Source of the DNA: Hordeum vulgare subsp. vulgare
Lineage: Eukaryota; Streptophyta; Magnoliopsida; Poales; Poaceae
Length of the DNA stretch: 64,000 nt
NCBI RefSeq assembly: GCF_904849725.1
Contig: NC_058524.1
Coordinates: forward strand, 487,017,763-487,081,762
Reading direction: 5' to 3'
The notes beneath the pieces are model-generated. The model was not told where the DNA came from. It saw only the letters and a list, made by a program, of their open reading frames with translations, and did no database searches. Below, in pieces: positions 35,307 to 46,764 of the stretch; the first letter of the stretch is position 1, and each line of letters opens with the position of its first letter. Made by a program: the position numbers and the translations under genes.

Positions 35307-37988
35307 TTCTATCGCCTTATGCCTAGCTAAGGGCGTTAAACAATAGCGCTTGTTGGGAGGCAACCCAATGAATTTATCTTTTTCTTTCTGTTTTGTTGCG
35401 TCCACACCATCATAATTCTGTTATGATAGTGTCTTTTGTGTTTCTTTTTGTGGTTGAGCCAAGCAAAACCTTTATGACTAGTCTTGATGATGGTTGTTTG
35501 ATCCTGCTGGAAAAAGACAGAAACTTTTCGCTCACGAGATTATTTTTCATTTTTATTCAGAATGAGGTTTTGAGTTGATTATTTTTTATTCTGGTTGATA
35601 TGCCTTTTTCCCACGTAGTCGTAAGTTTTCAGAATTTTTGAGATACCAGAAGTATACGAAGTATACAGATTCCTACAGACTGGTCTATTTTTGACAGATT
35701 ATGTTTTTGTTGAGTTGGTTGCTTGTTTTGATGAAATTGTGGATAGTATCGTGGGGGGGGGGGGGTACTAGCCATGGAAAACTGAGAATACGGTAATCTC
35801 ACATCAATATAAATAGAAGTCAAGATTGCTACAGTACCTAAAGAGGTGGTAGTTTGTTTTCTTGTGCTAATATTATCACGAGTTTCAGTTTAAGTTTTGT
35901 GTTGTGAAGTTTTCAAGTTTTGGGTGATGTTCTCATGGAAAAAGACATAAGGAGTGGAAAGAGCTCAAGCTTGGGTATGCCCAAGGCATCCCAAGCCAAA
36001 TTCAAGGACACCAAAAAGCCTAAGCTTGGGGATGCCTCGGGAAGGCATCCCCTCTTTCGTCTTCAGTCCATCGGTAACATTACTTGGAGCTATATTTTTA
36101 TTCACCACATGATATGTGTTTTGCTTGGAGCGTCTTGTATCGTAGCAGTCTTTTCTTTTTGTTGTGTCACAATCATCCCTGCTGCACACCTTTTGAGAGA
36201 GACATGCACTCATTGTGAATTTGCTAGAATGTTCATCGTGTTTCACTTATATCTTTTGAGCTAGATAATTTTGCTCTATGTGCTTCACTTAGATCTTTTA
36301 GAGCACGGCGGTGCGTGACTTGGTAGTTGGCTTATGAAAGTAGTCCCAAAGGTGATAGGTATCCAAAGAGGATACAAAAACCTCCATCTTCATGTGCATT
36401 GAGTAGAAAGAGAAGTCTTGATTCCTCTCAATTAGTTTTGAGACGTGGATTTGGTAATATTAAGAGTTATGTTAGTAGGGTGTTGTGAATCTAGAAATAC
36501 TTGTGTTGAAGTTATTGATTCCCGTAGCATGCACGTATGGTGAACCGCTATGTTAGGAAGTCGGAGCACAATTGATCTATTGATGGTCATCCTTTGTGTT
36601 GAGGTCGGGATCGCGCGATGGTTAACACCTACCAACCCTTCCCCTAGGAGTATGCGTTTAGCACTTTGCTTCGATTACTAATAAAAACTTTTGCAACAAG
36701 TATGTGAGTTCTTCATGACTAATGTGAGTCCATGGTATAGATGCACTTTCACCTTCCACCATTGCTAGCCTCTCTAGTGCCGCGCAACTTTCGCCGGTAC
36801 ACAAACCGACCATATGCCTTCCTCAAAACAGCCACCATACGTACCTACTATGGCATTTTCATAGCCATTCCGAGATATATTGCCATGCAACTCCCACCGC
36901 TCCGTCTCATGACTTGTGCCGTCACTCTCATATTGCCATTGCATGATCGTAAGATAGCTAGCGAGATGTTTCAACGTCATACGCCAAGCTAGATCGTTGC
37001 ACATCCCGGTACACTGTCGGAGGCATTTCCTATAGAGTCATCATCGTTCTAAGCTTTGAGCTGTGAGTAAATAAAAGTGTGATGATCATCATTATTAGAG
37101 CATTGTCCCATGTGAGGAAGTAAAAAAAAGAGTCCAAATAACCCAAATAAAAAAGAAGAGAAAAAAGAGGCCCAAGAGCCCAAATATAAAAAAAAGAAAA
37201 AGAGAGAAGGGACAATGCTACTATCTTTTTCCACACTTGTGCTTCATAATAGCACCATGTTCTTCATGATTGAGAGCCTCTCGTTTTGTCACCACCATAT
37301 ACTAGTGGGAATCCTTGTTATATAACTTGGCTTGTATATTCCAATGATGGGCTTCCTCAAATTGCCCTAGGTCTTCGTGAGCAAGGAAGTTGGATGCACA
37401 CCCACTAGTTCTCCTTTTTGAGCTTTCACATACTTATAGCTCTAGTGCATCCTTTGTATGGCAATCCCTACTCATTCACGTTGATATCTATTAATGGGCA
37501 TCTCCATAGCCCTTTGATACGCCGAGTCAATGTGACCATCTCCTCCTTTTTGTCTCACAACCACCACCACACTCTATTCCACCTATAGTGCTATATCCAT
37601 GGCTCACACTCATGTATTGTGTGATAGTTATAAAAAGTTTGAGAAAGTAAGAGTGCGAAAACAATTACTTGGCCAATACCGGGGTTGTGCATGATTTAAA
37701 TTAGTTGTGTGAGGATGATGGAGCATAGCGAGACTATACAATTTTGTAGGGATAACTTTCCTTGGCCTTGTTATTTTGAAAGTTCATGATTACCTTGCTA
37801 GATTGCTTGAAGTATTATTGTTTTCATGTCAATAGAAAACTATTGTTTTGAATCTTACGGATCTGAACATTCATGTCACACGAACGAAGTTACAAAGGAC
37901 AACTATGCTAGGTAGCATTCCACATCAAAAATTCAGTCTTTATCACTTCCCTACTCAAGGACGAGTAGGAGTTAAGCTTGGGGATGCT
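35307..37988 (+). other. Long 3' non-coding region of the Gypsy element
   Basis: No coding motif of pol or env was found in 2.7 kb. It begins with GGGCGTTAAACAATAGCGCTTGTTGGGAGG, broken here as GGGCGTTAAACAATAGCGC followed by TTGTTGGGAGGCAACCC, a conserved block of this element group just after the protease stop. A G13 run lies at 35753-35765. AAGCTTGGG(G/T)ATGC occurs at 35967, 36022 and 37974, the last next to the 3' LTR. The region may hold RNA packaging signals; the sequence alone does not show this. Confidence 0.7.
37974..37988 (+). other. Polypurine-rich tract next to the 3' LTR
   Basis: AAGCTTGGGGATGCT directly precedes the LTR start TGATACG at 37989. The GGGGA core fits a plus-strand primer. 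Confidence 0.65.
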
Positions 37989-39233
37989 TGATACGTCTCC
38001 AATGTATCTATAATTTTTTATGGTTTCATGCTATTATCTCATCAAACTTTAGATGTTTTGCATGCCTTTTATAATTTTTTTGGGACTAGCTTATTAACTC
38101 AGTGCCAAGTGCCAGTTCCTGTTTTTTCCTTGTTTTGACCCTTTTCAGAGGAGGATTTTAAACGAAGTCCAAATGGAACGAAACTTCCAAAAAGATTTTT
38201 TTCCGAAACAGAAGAAGATCGGGGAACTTGAGAACCAAGGCAGGGGGTCACCAGGGACCCCACAAGCCCCCTAGTAGCTAGATGGCTTCTTCTCTCTCTT
38301 GGATCTTCAATACAAAGTTCTCCATGATCTTCATGGAGATCTATCCGATGTAATCTTCTTTTGCAGTGTGTTTGTCGAGATCCGATGAATTGTGGATTTA
38401 TGATCAGATTATCTATGAATATTATTTGAGTTTCTTCTGATCTCTTATATGCATGATTTCATATCCTTGTAATTCTCTTCGAGTTGTGGGTTTTGTTTGG
38501 CCAGCTTGATCTATGATTCTTGCAATGGGAGAAGTGCTTGGTTTTGGGTTCATATCGTGCGGTGACCTCACCCAGTGACAGAAGGGGTAGCGAGGCACGC
38601 ATCGTGTTGTTGACATCAAGGGTAAAAAGATGGGGTTTTCATTATTGGTTTGAGATTATCCCTCTACATCATGTCATCTTGCTTAAGGCGTTACTCTGTT
38701 CGTCATGAACTCAATACACTAGATGCATGTTGGATAGCGGTCGATGTGTGGAGTAATAGTAGTAGATGCAGAAAGTATCGGTCTACTTGTCTCGGACGTG
38801 ATGCCTATATGTATGACCATTGCCTTAGATATCGTCATGACTTTGCGTGGTTCTATCAATTGCTCGACAGTAATTTGTTCACCCACCGTAATATTTGCTA
38901 TTTTGAGAGAAGCCTCTAGTGAACACTATGGCCCCGGGGTCTACTTCACACCATATTTTCAGCCTTACACTTTTACTTCGTTGCACTTTCCGCCTTCAGA
39001 TCTCACTTTCCAATCAATCTTGAAGGGATTGACAACCCCTTTATAGCGTTGGGTGCAAGCTTTTTGTGTTTGCGCAAGTACTCCGGACTTGATGAGATTA
39101 TCCTACTGGATTGATACCTTGGTTCTCAAACTGAGGGAAATACTTACTGCTCCTGTGTTGCATCACCCTTTCCTCTTCAAGGGAAAACCAACACAAGCTC
39201 AAGAGACGACAGAAGGTTTCTGTCGACGTAGCA
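37989..39233 (+). repeat. 3' LTR of the gag-protease Gypsy element, with a 281-bp deletion
   Basis: Starts TGATACGTCTCCAATG and ends TCTGTCGACGTAGCA; 1245 bp against 1526 bp in the 5' LTR. The missing piece corresponds to about 31782-32062. The junction reads CCCCCTAGTAGCTAGATGG, with the four-base word CTAG at both edges in the 5' LTR, consistent with a microhomology deletion. The right half of the GC-rich hairpin module is lost. Confidence 0.9.
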
Positions 39234-41115
39234 CGGCACAACCCCCCCTATGACAGCAAGGGCACTGGCCGTCGCCAGGGGCGGCCTTAGCAGTTGGGGC
39301 AGCGCGAGCTCCGGTCGGATCCTGGCAAGGCCCCTCTTGTAAGCCTCCTCTGAGCCTGGCCCAAGTGGATAAGTGGAGGCGGATTTCTCCACGTGCGCCT
39401 CCCCACATAGGAAGCATACTCTGGGGAGTATGCTTTCTGCGCAGCTGCCCGAGGCCGAGCTACCGGGCCGACCCAGCTCCTTCCCAACTCCCTCAGCGCT
39501 ATAGACTCCCTCGTAGCCCCCTTCTTTGCTTTTTCTTTTTCTTTGAAACTTCAAAAATCTATAGTAAATTCATATGAGCCCCAAATTTAATTATTCAAAA
39601 TCCTGCAGGTTCCTAAAATCAAGCGCTATCCAAAGATGTGCTTTGCACATTTTTCCAAACAACTTTTCTGTTGTATCATTATTCAAATACATATTTGAAT
39701 ACTTCCTAGCCACACCTTTCAAAATTCCTTCAGGACTCAAATCAACACCAAATGGAGTGATTCCAAATTCCACAGTCTTCTAATATCATATCCTATTTTT
39801 TAAGCCTTGGTCAACATTTTTTATGACATATTTCTGTTGCAATAAATAAATATCTCCCTTTTGCTATTTATCCAATGTTTGAAAATCCCTAGTATATTCA
39901 TATCAACTTCAAATCCCATGCAACAACTTCCTAGGTGTTTCTAAAATTATGATCTATTAAATGAGTGCCTCCACTCATTTTTATCATAATATTTTCTATA
40001 GACTTCTTTTAAGATCACCTATTCCTCCTTTCATCCCTTCAAAATTCCCTGATGATCCAAATCTCCTATAGCAAGCTTCAGGTATTTTTATTATGACCAG
40101 AGAGGTCCAAGAAAAATAGGACTCCTATTTATGTAGCACTTATGTTTCTGCTTGCTGTGTGGCTTACTGTGTTGTTGCTGACGATAGTGGACGGAGTATA
40201 CGGAGTACTCGGAGTTGGACCAGAAGACCTCGAAGACCCTGAAGACTTATGTGAGCAAAGGCAAGCAGCCTTTGACCATGTTTGAGCAAATATTATATTG
40301 CATGCTAGTAGAGCAATTATTCTCGTTGCATATGATGATGAGTATTCGATAAATCATCGATATGATGTTACCGATGGCTCCTCCGGAGCACTTGCATTTG
40401 AGCATGATCATACCACCTATGAGGGTCACGCTAATATCATGATGACAAATAGAGCTAAGCATAGTAGAAGCATGAGCATGATGATGGTAAATATCAAAGG
40501 TTTATGAAAACCCCGTTGGGTGCCACTAATGCCCGAGGGTGATGATGAGTTAGGTGGTTACTTGTGAAGAAGTGGTGCACCGGGTATATTTGGTGTGAGT
40601 GGTTTCGGAAACAGGATTAGATTTATGATGTGTCGACCATCCCAACCTTACATGTACGACCACGATACCCCTTTATGGGACGGGGCTTTGTTGATTACTT
40701 TGGTCGGTGCTATCAAAGAGCCACATTACTAGTGGAGGGAGTGATATGTGGTCACTCTCGTGACGGGGTCGTACTAGGTAGGTCGACTATGCTGTTTTTA
40801 TGTGTTCCGGGCACACCGTTGGTCCCCGCATGGATGATACTGTCCAGAGTTAGTGCTCGTAAGACATACATCATGTGGGCTGGGTACCAATCGAGTGGAA
40901 CTCTTTGTATAGTATCGTCAGGGGAAAGCCATTGATCGGGTACTTACCTCGGGTATGTTATATACCGCGAGTCGTGGATGACACGGAAGTTTCCCGGACC
41001 TCGTGGGTACAGCGTACAACCTCTGCAGAGTGTAAAACTATTCGAAAGCCGTGTCCACAGTCAAGAACAGTTCGGTGGTACTGCTTAAACTACGTCCAGT
41101 CGTTTCCGCATAAAC

Positions 41116-41118
<3 letters not shown>

Positions 41119-41182
<64 letters not shown>
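41119..41182. repeat. (GT)32 microsatellite
   Basis: Sixty-four bases of uninterrupted GT, within the right part of the long solo-LTR-like element. Frames across it encode Val-Cys or His-Thr repeats and are not genes. Confidence 0.98.
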
Positions 41183-41183
<1 letters not shown>

Positions 41184-41814
41184 CAAGGAGATATCTGGGT
41201 AAGAGGGGATATGACCAAGTTTGGTGACTTGGCATATTGGGTGATCCCGAAGCGTTCGGCCCACGACAGATATGTTGATGTTTGTAACTTGTTCTTTTGA
41301 TTACCATCTAGCTTATGATGCATATCCATACCCGTCTATGATCATGTTTATTTACCTTCAAAGCTTGTTTTCCGCAAATGCTGCATTTCACATATTATCG
41401 TACCAACCACATTATCCACATCATGGGCTGTTTGCGAGTACATTCAAAGTACTCATTGGCTTGCCACTGGTTATTTCATTCACGAGGTATGAGAGATCAG
41501 GATACGGTGAAGAGCACCTTGGTGACGTTCCCGTGAGCTAGGACGCTTCCCAGTCAGAATGCCTGTAGGTTAAGACTGATGGCATGGGTTCACGCTTTCG
41601 ACCAATATTTCCGCTATTGGTCGAGTTTGGTGTGTTGGTCCTCAAGGCCCTATATATGTAAGACTTGATAGAAATGGTCATTTATTGCATCAAACGGTAT
41701 GTCTGGATGTAAGACTCTCGTTATTCAGTTTTTGTGTGTTTGGTGAGCATTGATCTTTGGGACACTGAGCACGTTCATTCGGCGATCTCGACTCGTAAGT
41801 CGGGGTCCCCACAC

Positions 41815-42661
41815 TTTGTCGGCTTCTTTCAAGGCTTCAAACGCTGCTCTGAATGGCAATGACGATTCAAGCATAAGGTACATTGAATTCCATCTTATAG
41901 GCACATCTAAAGAAGTATGGTTTTACAAGCAAGTCCCACTTGCGCAATCATCTCACCAAATTTGTCCATTCTACCTTGAGAACTCTTGACAAACATCATG
42001 GATTCCCTTATTCTATCAACAACTGACGCCATTGCATTGAGACCGTCTTGCACCACAAGATTCAGTACATGAGCAGCACATCTGACATGCAATAGTTTTC
42101 CACTATGATGGACAAGAAACCTATTTGCCAAATTCTTTCTCAAGTGGCCAACCATCAAGGTATTAACTGGTGCATTGTCTAGGGTAAAGCTAAAGATTTT
42201 TTTTCTTCAATGTTGCAATCTCTCAGGCTCTTTTGTACCATATCAAACATGTTATGGGCATTGTATGGGGTTTCCAAGAGGCAAAATATGATTATTTTGT
42301 TTTGTAGAGTCCACGAGACATCAATAAAGTGGGCGGCTATGCATAAATAACCCAGTTTCTGATTCGACGTTCACTTGTCACCAGTTAATGATACTCGAGA
42401 ACTTAGATTGCTAAAGAATGCTTGAATTTATTTTTTGTGTTTATTATATGAAGCAGTGCAATCATTTTTAATTGTTGCCCTGGATACAACGTTGAACCAT
42501 GGATTCAACGTCTTAACAAAGGACCTAAAGCCAGGATACTTAACAAAAGAGAAAGGTAATTCATGTAGCACAATCAACTTTACAAATGCTCTACGTGCAC
42601 GCCCTTGGTCAATCTTCCGATCTGGATCAACAACACTATCAGTTCGTATCTTCGCAACCAT
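41815..42661 (-). pseudogene. hAT transposase, central part
   Basis: Reading from 42661 down, the minus strand shows ARRAFVKLIVLHELPFSFV and GFRSFVKTLNPWFNVVSRAT, typical of the region after the BED finger. LGYLCIAAHFIDVSWTLQNK follows near 42340, then HVRCAAHVLNLVVQDGL with RIRESMMFVKSS near 42030, and RWNSMYLMLESSLPFRAAF near 41870. The conserved CAAHxLNL block of hAT transposases is intact. Frameshifts and stops separate the pieces. The gene continues at 24883 beyond the 16.9-kb insertion; its N-terminus lies beyond the Angela solo LTR. Confidence 0.86.
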
Positions 42662-44455
42662 TGTTGGAAATATGCCCTAGAGGCAATAACAAATTAGTTT
42701 TATTATATTTCCTTATTCATGATAATCGTTTATTATCCATGCTATAATTGTATTGATTGGAAACTCAAATACATGTGTGGATACATAGACAACACATTGT
42801 CCCTAGTGAGCCTCTTGTTGACTAGCTCGTTGATCAAAGATGGTCAAGGTTTCCTGACCATAGACAAGTGTTGTCACTTGATAACGGGATCACATCATTA
42901 GGAGAATGATGTGATGGACAAGACCCAAACTATGAACATAGCATATGATCGTGTCAGTTTATTGCTACTATTTTCTGCATGTCAATGTATCTGTTCCTAT
43001 GACCATGAGATCATGCAACTCCAGGACACCGGAGGAATACCTTGTGTGTATCAAACGTCGCAACGTTACTGGGTGACTATAAACATGCTCTACAGGTATC
43101 TCCTAAGGTGTCTGTTGGGTTGGCATGGATCAAGACTGGGATTTGTCACTCCGTGTGACGGAGAGGTATCTCAGGGCCCACTCGATAATACAACATCACA
43201 ACAAGCCTTGCAAGCAATGTGACTAAGGATTTAGTTATGGGATCTTGTATTATGGAACGAGTAAAGAGACTTGCCTGTAATGAGATTGAACTAGGTATAG
43301 AGATACAGACGATCGAATCTCGGGCAAGTAACATACCGAAGGACAATGGGAACAACTCACGAGATTAACTGAATCCTTGACATAGAGCTTCGACCGATAG
43401 AGATCTTCGTAGAATATGTAGGAGCCAATATGGACATCCACGTCCTGCTATTGGTTATTGACCGGGGAGTGTCTCGGGTCATGTCTACATAGTTCTCGAA
43501 CCCGCGGGGTCTCCACACTTAAGGTTCGGTGATGTTTTGATATAGTTGAGTTATAGGTGTTGGTGACTGAAGGTTGTTCGGAGTCCCGTATGAGATCCTG
43601 GACGTCACGAGGAGCTCCGGAATGGTCCGGGGGTAAAGATTGATATATAGGAAGTCCTATTTTGGTCCGGAAAAGTTTCGGGCTCATCGATAGTGTACCG
43701 GGGGACCACCGGGAGGAGTGTGCGACCCAAGGGCTTCATGGGCTGTGAGAGGAGGTGGACCAGCCCTTGGTGGGCTGGCCAAAGCCTCCCCTAAAGTCCC
43801 ATGTGGCTAGGAGTGGAGGGATAAGGCAAGAAACCTTAAGAGGAGGACGAGTGCTTCCAAGGGAGTCCACCTCCCTTGTGGGAGGAGGACTCTCCCTTAG
43901 CTTCGGCCGAACCTCTCCTCTGTGGAGGAGGGGCCAAGGCAGCCTCCCCTCTCCCTCCTCCTATATATACTAGAGGAATTGAGGGTTTTTTGAGACACAG
44001 AAATCAGCTACGGCTGCCTCTCTCTCTAGATCTGTTTCTCCTCTAGTCTAGTTCGGCAGTACTTAGGCGAATCCCTATTGGATTAGTTCACCACCACCAC
44101 CACCACACCGCCGTTCTGGAGAACTCATCTACCTCTCCGCCCCTCCTACTGGATCAAGAAGGCGAGGATCGTCATCGAACTGTACGTGTGCTGAATACGA
44201 AGGTGTCGTCTGTTCGGCACTAGATTGGGATGGATCGTGATGGGATCGGGGGACAGATCATGATGAGATCGTGGGACGGGCTGTGATTTTGATCGCAAAG
44301 ATGTTCCACTACGTGAACCGCGTTATATACGCTTCCTCTTAGCAATCTACAAGGGTACGTATATTCAATCTCTCCTCTCGTAGATGATCATCACCATGGA
44401 TAGGTCTTGCGTGTGCGTAGGAAAATTTTTATTTCCCATGCAACGTTCCCCAACA
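42662..44455 (+). repeat. Angela/BARE-type solo LTR with ACCAT duplication
   Basis: Starts TGTTGGAAATATGCCCTAG and ends CCCCAACA; 1794 bp. Perfect ACCAT duplications lie at 42657-42661 and 44456-44460. It clearly resembles the LTRs of the element at 1-8257 but is visibly more diverged, so it is a different and older insertion. It splits the hAT transposase gene. Confidence 0.95.
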
Positions 44456-44730
44456 ACCATACCATCCATTTTAGCTTTCTACTCACATGCCTCCAAATGT
44501 TTACCGATATGACTTGTACCTAACCTTTTTGAGGCAGGAAAGAGTTGGTTGCAATGAGTGCAACGACCTTGTGCAAGCATACCATCAACAAATATTGCTT
44601 CTGCCTCATTCCAAATTTCGGATTTTAATTTTCATGGTCTGTCTACTTCGTTTCCTTTTCTCGCTCTTTGGTGGTTCCATATGGAGCTCACCAGAACGCT
44701 TATGCTCCTCAAGATCGAGGCCATTAGCCT
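44456..44730 (-). pseudogene. hAT transposase, N-terminal BED zinc finger
   Basis: The minus strand shows a basic stretch (PPKSEKRKRSRQTMK), then IWNEAEAIFVDGMLAQGRC and CTHCNQLFPASKRLGTSH followed by IGKHLEAC (about 44564-44487). The Cys-x2-Cys ... His-x3-His spacing fits a BED finger, which binds the transposon ends. A frameshift lies between the basic stretch and the finger, and a stop follows the finger. It joins the central part across the Angela solo LTR. Confidence 0.8.
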
Positions 44731-45653
44731 TCTCAAGTTTTATGGCACGCAAGAGCTCAGTAGTACCCTTGTGCTCCTCAAGATCTGAATTTTTTCACAA
44801 CAATTAGGTATATGTAGTAAGACGCTGAAGGTTGCAACTGTTCTAGAATGGTAACAGAGAACAGAAATGCAAAATTAGATAGTAGCATATATTAGGTACC
44901 AAAGAAATATTTTCTATAGGAACTATATGTCTGTTTACAATTTCAATCGGTATGCATTCTATATTAGAATATCCAAAACGTCTTACAATAATTTAGAATG
45001 AAGATATAGGTGTAAATAAAAAACTACTACCCACACAGTTTTTACCTATATTTAGAAAATTAGAGTCATATGTATCTCTGAATTCTTAAAAACTACATGT
45101 ATAAATATACTGATTGAAACTGCCAAGAGGCTTTTCCCTTGAAGTAAACATCATGGTTATCTTCGCCTAGCGAGCATCCACACATCTCCTTTTTCCTCTG
45201 CAATCCATCTCATTCAACTACCCAGCAAAGCACACTAGAAACATGAAGGTTGTGATTTCAAATGTGTTCTAAATAGAAGGCATAGAAGCTCCAATCTCAG
45301 CCGCAACAAGTTTCTTTGAATACACTGATTTAGGCTAGAAGGCATCACAAGCAAAAAAAATAATTACTCACATTCTAATAATATCCAGACACTGGAAACA
45401 GTATAAAGAGTATAAACGCAGCAAACTACAGACATATGTATCTCTAAATCGTGAAAAACTACATGTATCTTATTGCCACCGTTTAATCCCAAGTTCAAAA
45501 CAAAGAAAACATAGGATTCACACATAAAGATTGTGGTTGTCCTAGGATTCAGATTGCAACCTCCGAATCTCAACAAGTACATTGCATCAATACAATGAAA
45601 GATCACTCAAAAAAATACCATCTCGAATCTCACGGAATACCTGCTGCCGACGA

Positions 45654-45830
45654 CTTGGGCGTCGAGGTTCAGGTCGGGGTTGGGGCAGCAGGCGACCCAT
45701 TGGTCAGGGTTCGAGCTGCCGGCGACCCATGGGCCGGGGTTGGGCTGTCGGTGACCCGGGGGTCGGGGTTGGGGCTGCCGACGACCTAGGGGCCGAGGTT
45801 GAGGATGTCGGCGACCTCGTCATCTCATCC
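45654..45830. repeat. GC-rich minisatellite, ~30-bp unit, about five copies
   Basis: Imperfect units of the form GGGTTGGGGCTGCCGACGAC, each ~30 bp, run head to tail. They lie in the presumed 5' leader of the hAT element upstream of the transposase. Confidence 0.75.
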
Positions 45831-46300
45831 GACCGGAGTAGAGGCTGCGAGGTAGGGGGCTGACTTCGAGGCGGATGAGGAAGGGATTCGCCGGCGTCGC
45901 CCCGAGCGGCGGTGGTGGGAATCAATCAGCGACGGCTGTGCCGCGGCGCCTCCTGCGCTCCAGTAGCGACGAGGCTGGGAGGCTAGTGGGATGGGGCTGG
46001 TGGATAAGTGGGACTCGAGTGGGCTAATAGGATTAGCGCACTTATTTTTTTCCTTTGTCTGGTGGGAGCCCAGTTAAGCAATTTAAGTGGGATGAAACCA
46101 CCAATCCCACTTAGTCCCAGATCCACTTACAGCCCGAGTTTGTTGTGCTAAACATCTGTTGTATTGGTCATAAATTATTTGTTGTATTGAACTTTAATTA
46201 TTTGTTTCAGTTGTAATAATAATTTAACTATTTTTTGACGAATTATTTTGTGTTTGTTTGATCTTCTTTGTTTCACATTGAATGTAAAATGTTGTTTTTG

Positions 46301-46470
46301 CAATAGTAGAAAAAAGGTCTATAGCCCAGCCCCGGTTCGGCCCCGAACTAGGACTAATGCTAGCCCCGGTTTGGCCCCGGACCAGGGCTAATGACCTTCC
46401 ACGTGGCGGGGCTGGGAGCGAGGGGGGAGGGGTATTAGTCCCGGTTCGTATTACGAACCGGGGCTATTTC
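46301..46470. repeat. CACTA left terminal and subterminal repeats
   Basis: TIR CAATAGTAGAAAAAAGG, then several GCCCCGGTT(C/T)GGCCCC-like units and ATTAGTCCCGGTTCG paired with CGAACCGGGGCTA. Such repeats are the transposase-binding region in characterised CACTA elements. Confidence 0.85.
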
Positions 46471-46764
46471 TTCACTGTTTTTAGCACTTTTTAGGGTTTT
46501 GGGTTTTGCACTAAATTGGATGGGGCTATTTTGCTGCCCCCTATTTCCCATTTATTTGTTTTGGGCACTTTTTAATTCTTGTTTTGCATTAAATTGGATG
46601 GTACATACACAGCAATAAAGGAACAACTACAGTGCACATCATCGTCACGAATATATTACACCATCTTATCCGTCGTGCTTTGTCTAACATATTACAAAAT
46701 GTCGAACATATATCAATGAAAACGAACACAATTCACGGTAATAAAATAAAGTTGTGAGTATTGT

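Larger units (their letters stand above)
31497..39233 (+). mobile_element. Non-autonomous Athila-group Gypsy element with gag and protease only
   Basis: The 5' LTR is 31497-33022, with an Asp-tRNA primer site at 33033-33050. A gag-protease region spans 33246-35306, about 2.7 kb of non-coding sequence follows, and a purine-rich tract precedes the 3' LTR (37989-39233). The flanks CGGCG (31492-31496) and CGGCA (39234-39238) match at 4 of 5. No reverse transcriptase, RNase H or integrase motif occurs in any frame, so mobility would depend on another element. It is inserted in the long solo-LTR-like element. Confidence 0.9.
24884..41813. mobile_element. Long solo-LTR-like element (about 4.8 kb net) with two nested insertions
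   Basis: The block splits the hAT transposase between two adjacent conserved regions. Its ends are TGTAACACCTAATTTT (24884) and AAGTCGGGGTCCCCACA (41813). The flanks ATTTG (24879-24883) and CTTTG (41814-41818) match at 4 of 5. Removing the nested pieces (26979-31390 and 31497-39238) leaves about 4.8 kb without coding capacity, primer site or purine tract. I therefore read it as a solo LTR of a large, perhaps LARD/Sukkula-like, element. Segments 24884-26973 and 39239-41813 hold no gene. Orientation is not certain. Confidence 0.7.
23214..46138 (-). mobile_element. hAT DNA transposon, minus strand, with nested insertions
   Basis: The left end CAGGCTGCAGGTGGGAC and the right end, read inverted, CGGGCTGTAAGTGG resemble each other. 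Subterminal regions on both sides repeat AAGTGGGAT/ATCCCACTT words (23260-23345 and 46000-46130). A transposase gene lies between, broken into three pieces (44730-44456, 42661-41815, 24883-24117). The possible 8-bp duplications TTTATATT and TTTGTTGT match at only 5 of 8, so the exact ends are uncertain. Without insertions the element would be about 4.2 kb. Stretches 23350-24116 and 44731-45650 show no further coding sequence I can recognise. Confidence 0.75.

Noticed and set aside
40875..41307. Frames with Val-Cys or His-Thr repeats
   Set aside because: They read across the (GT)32 microsatellite.
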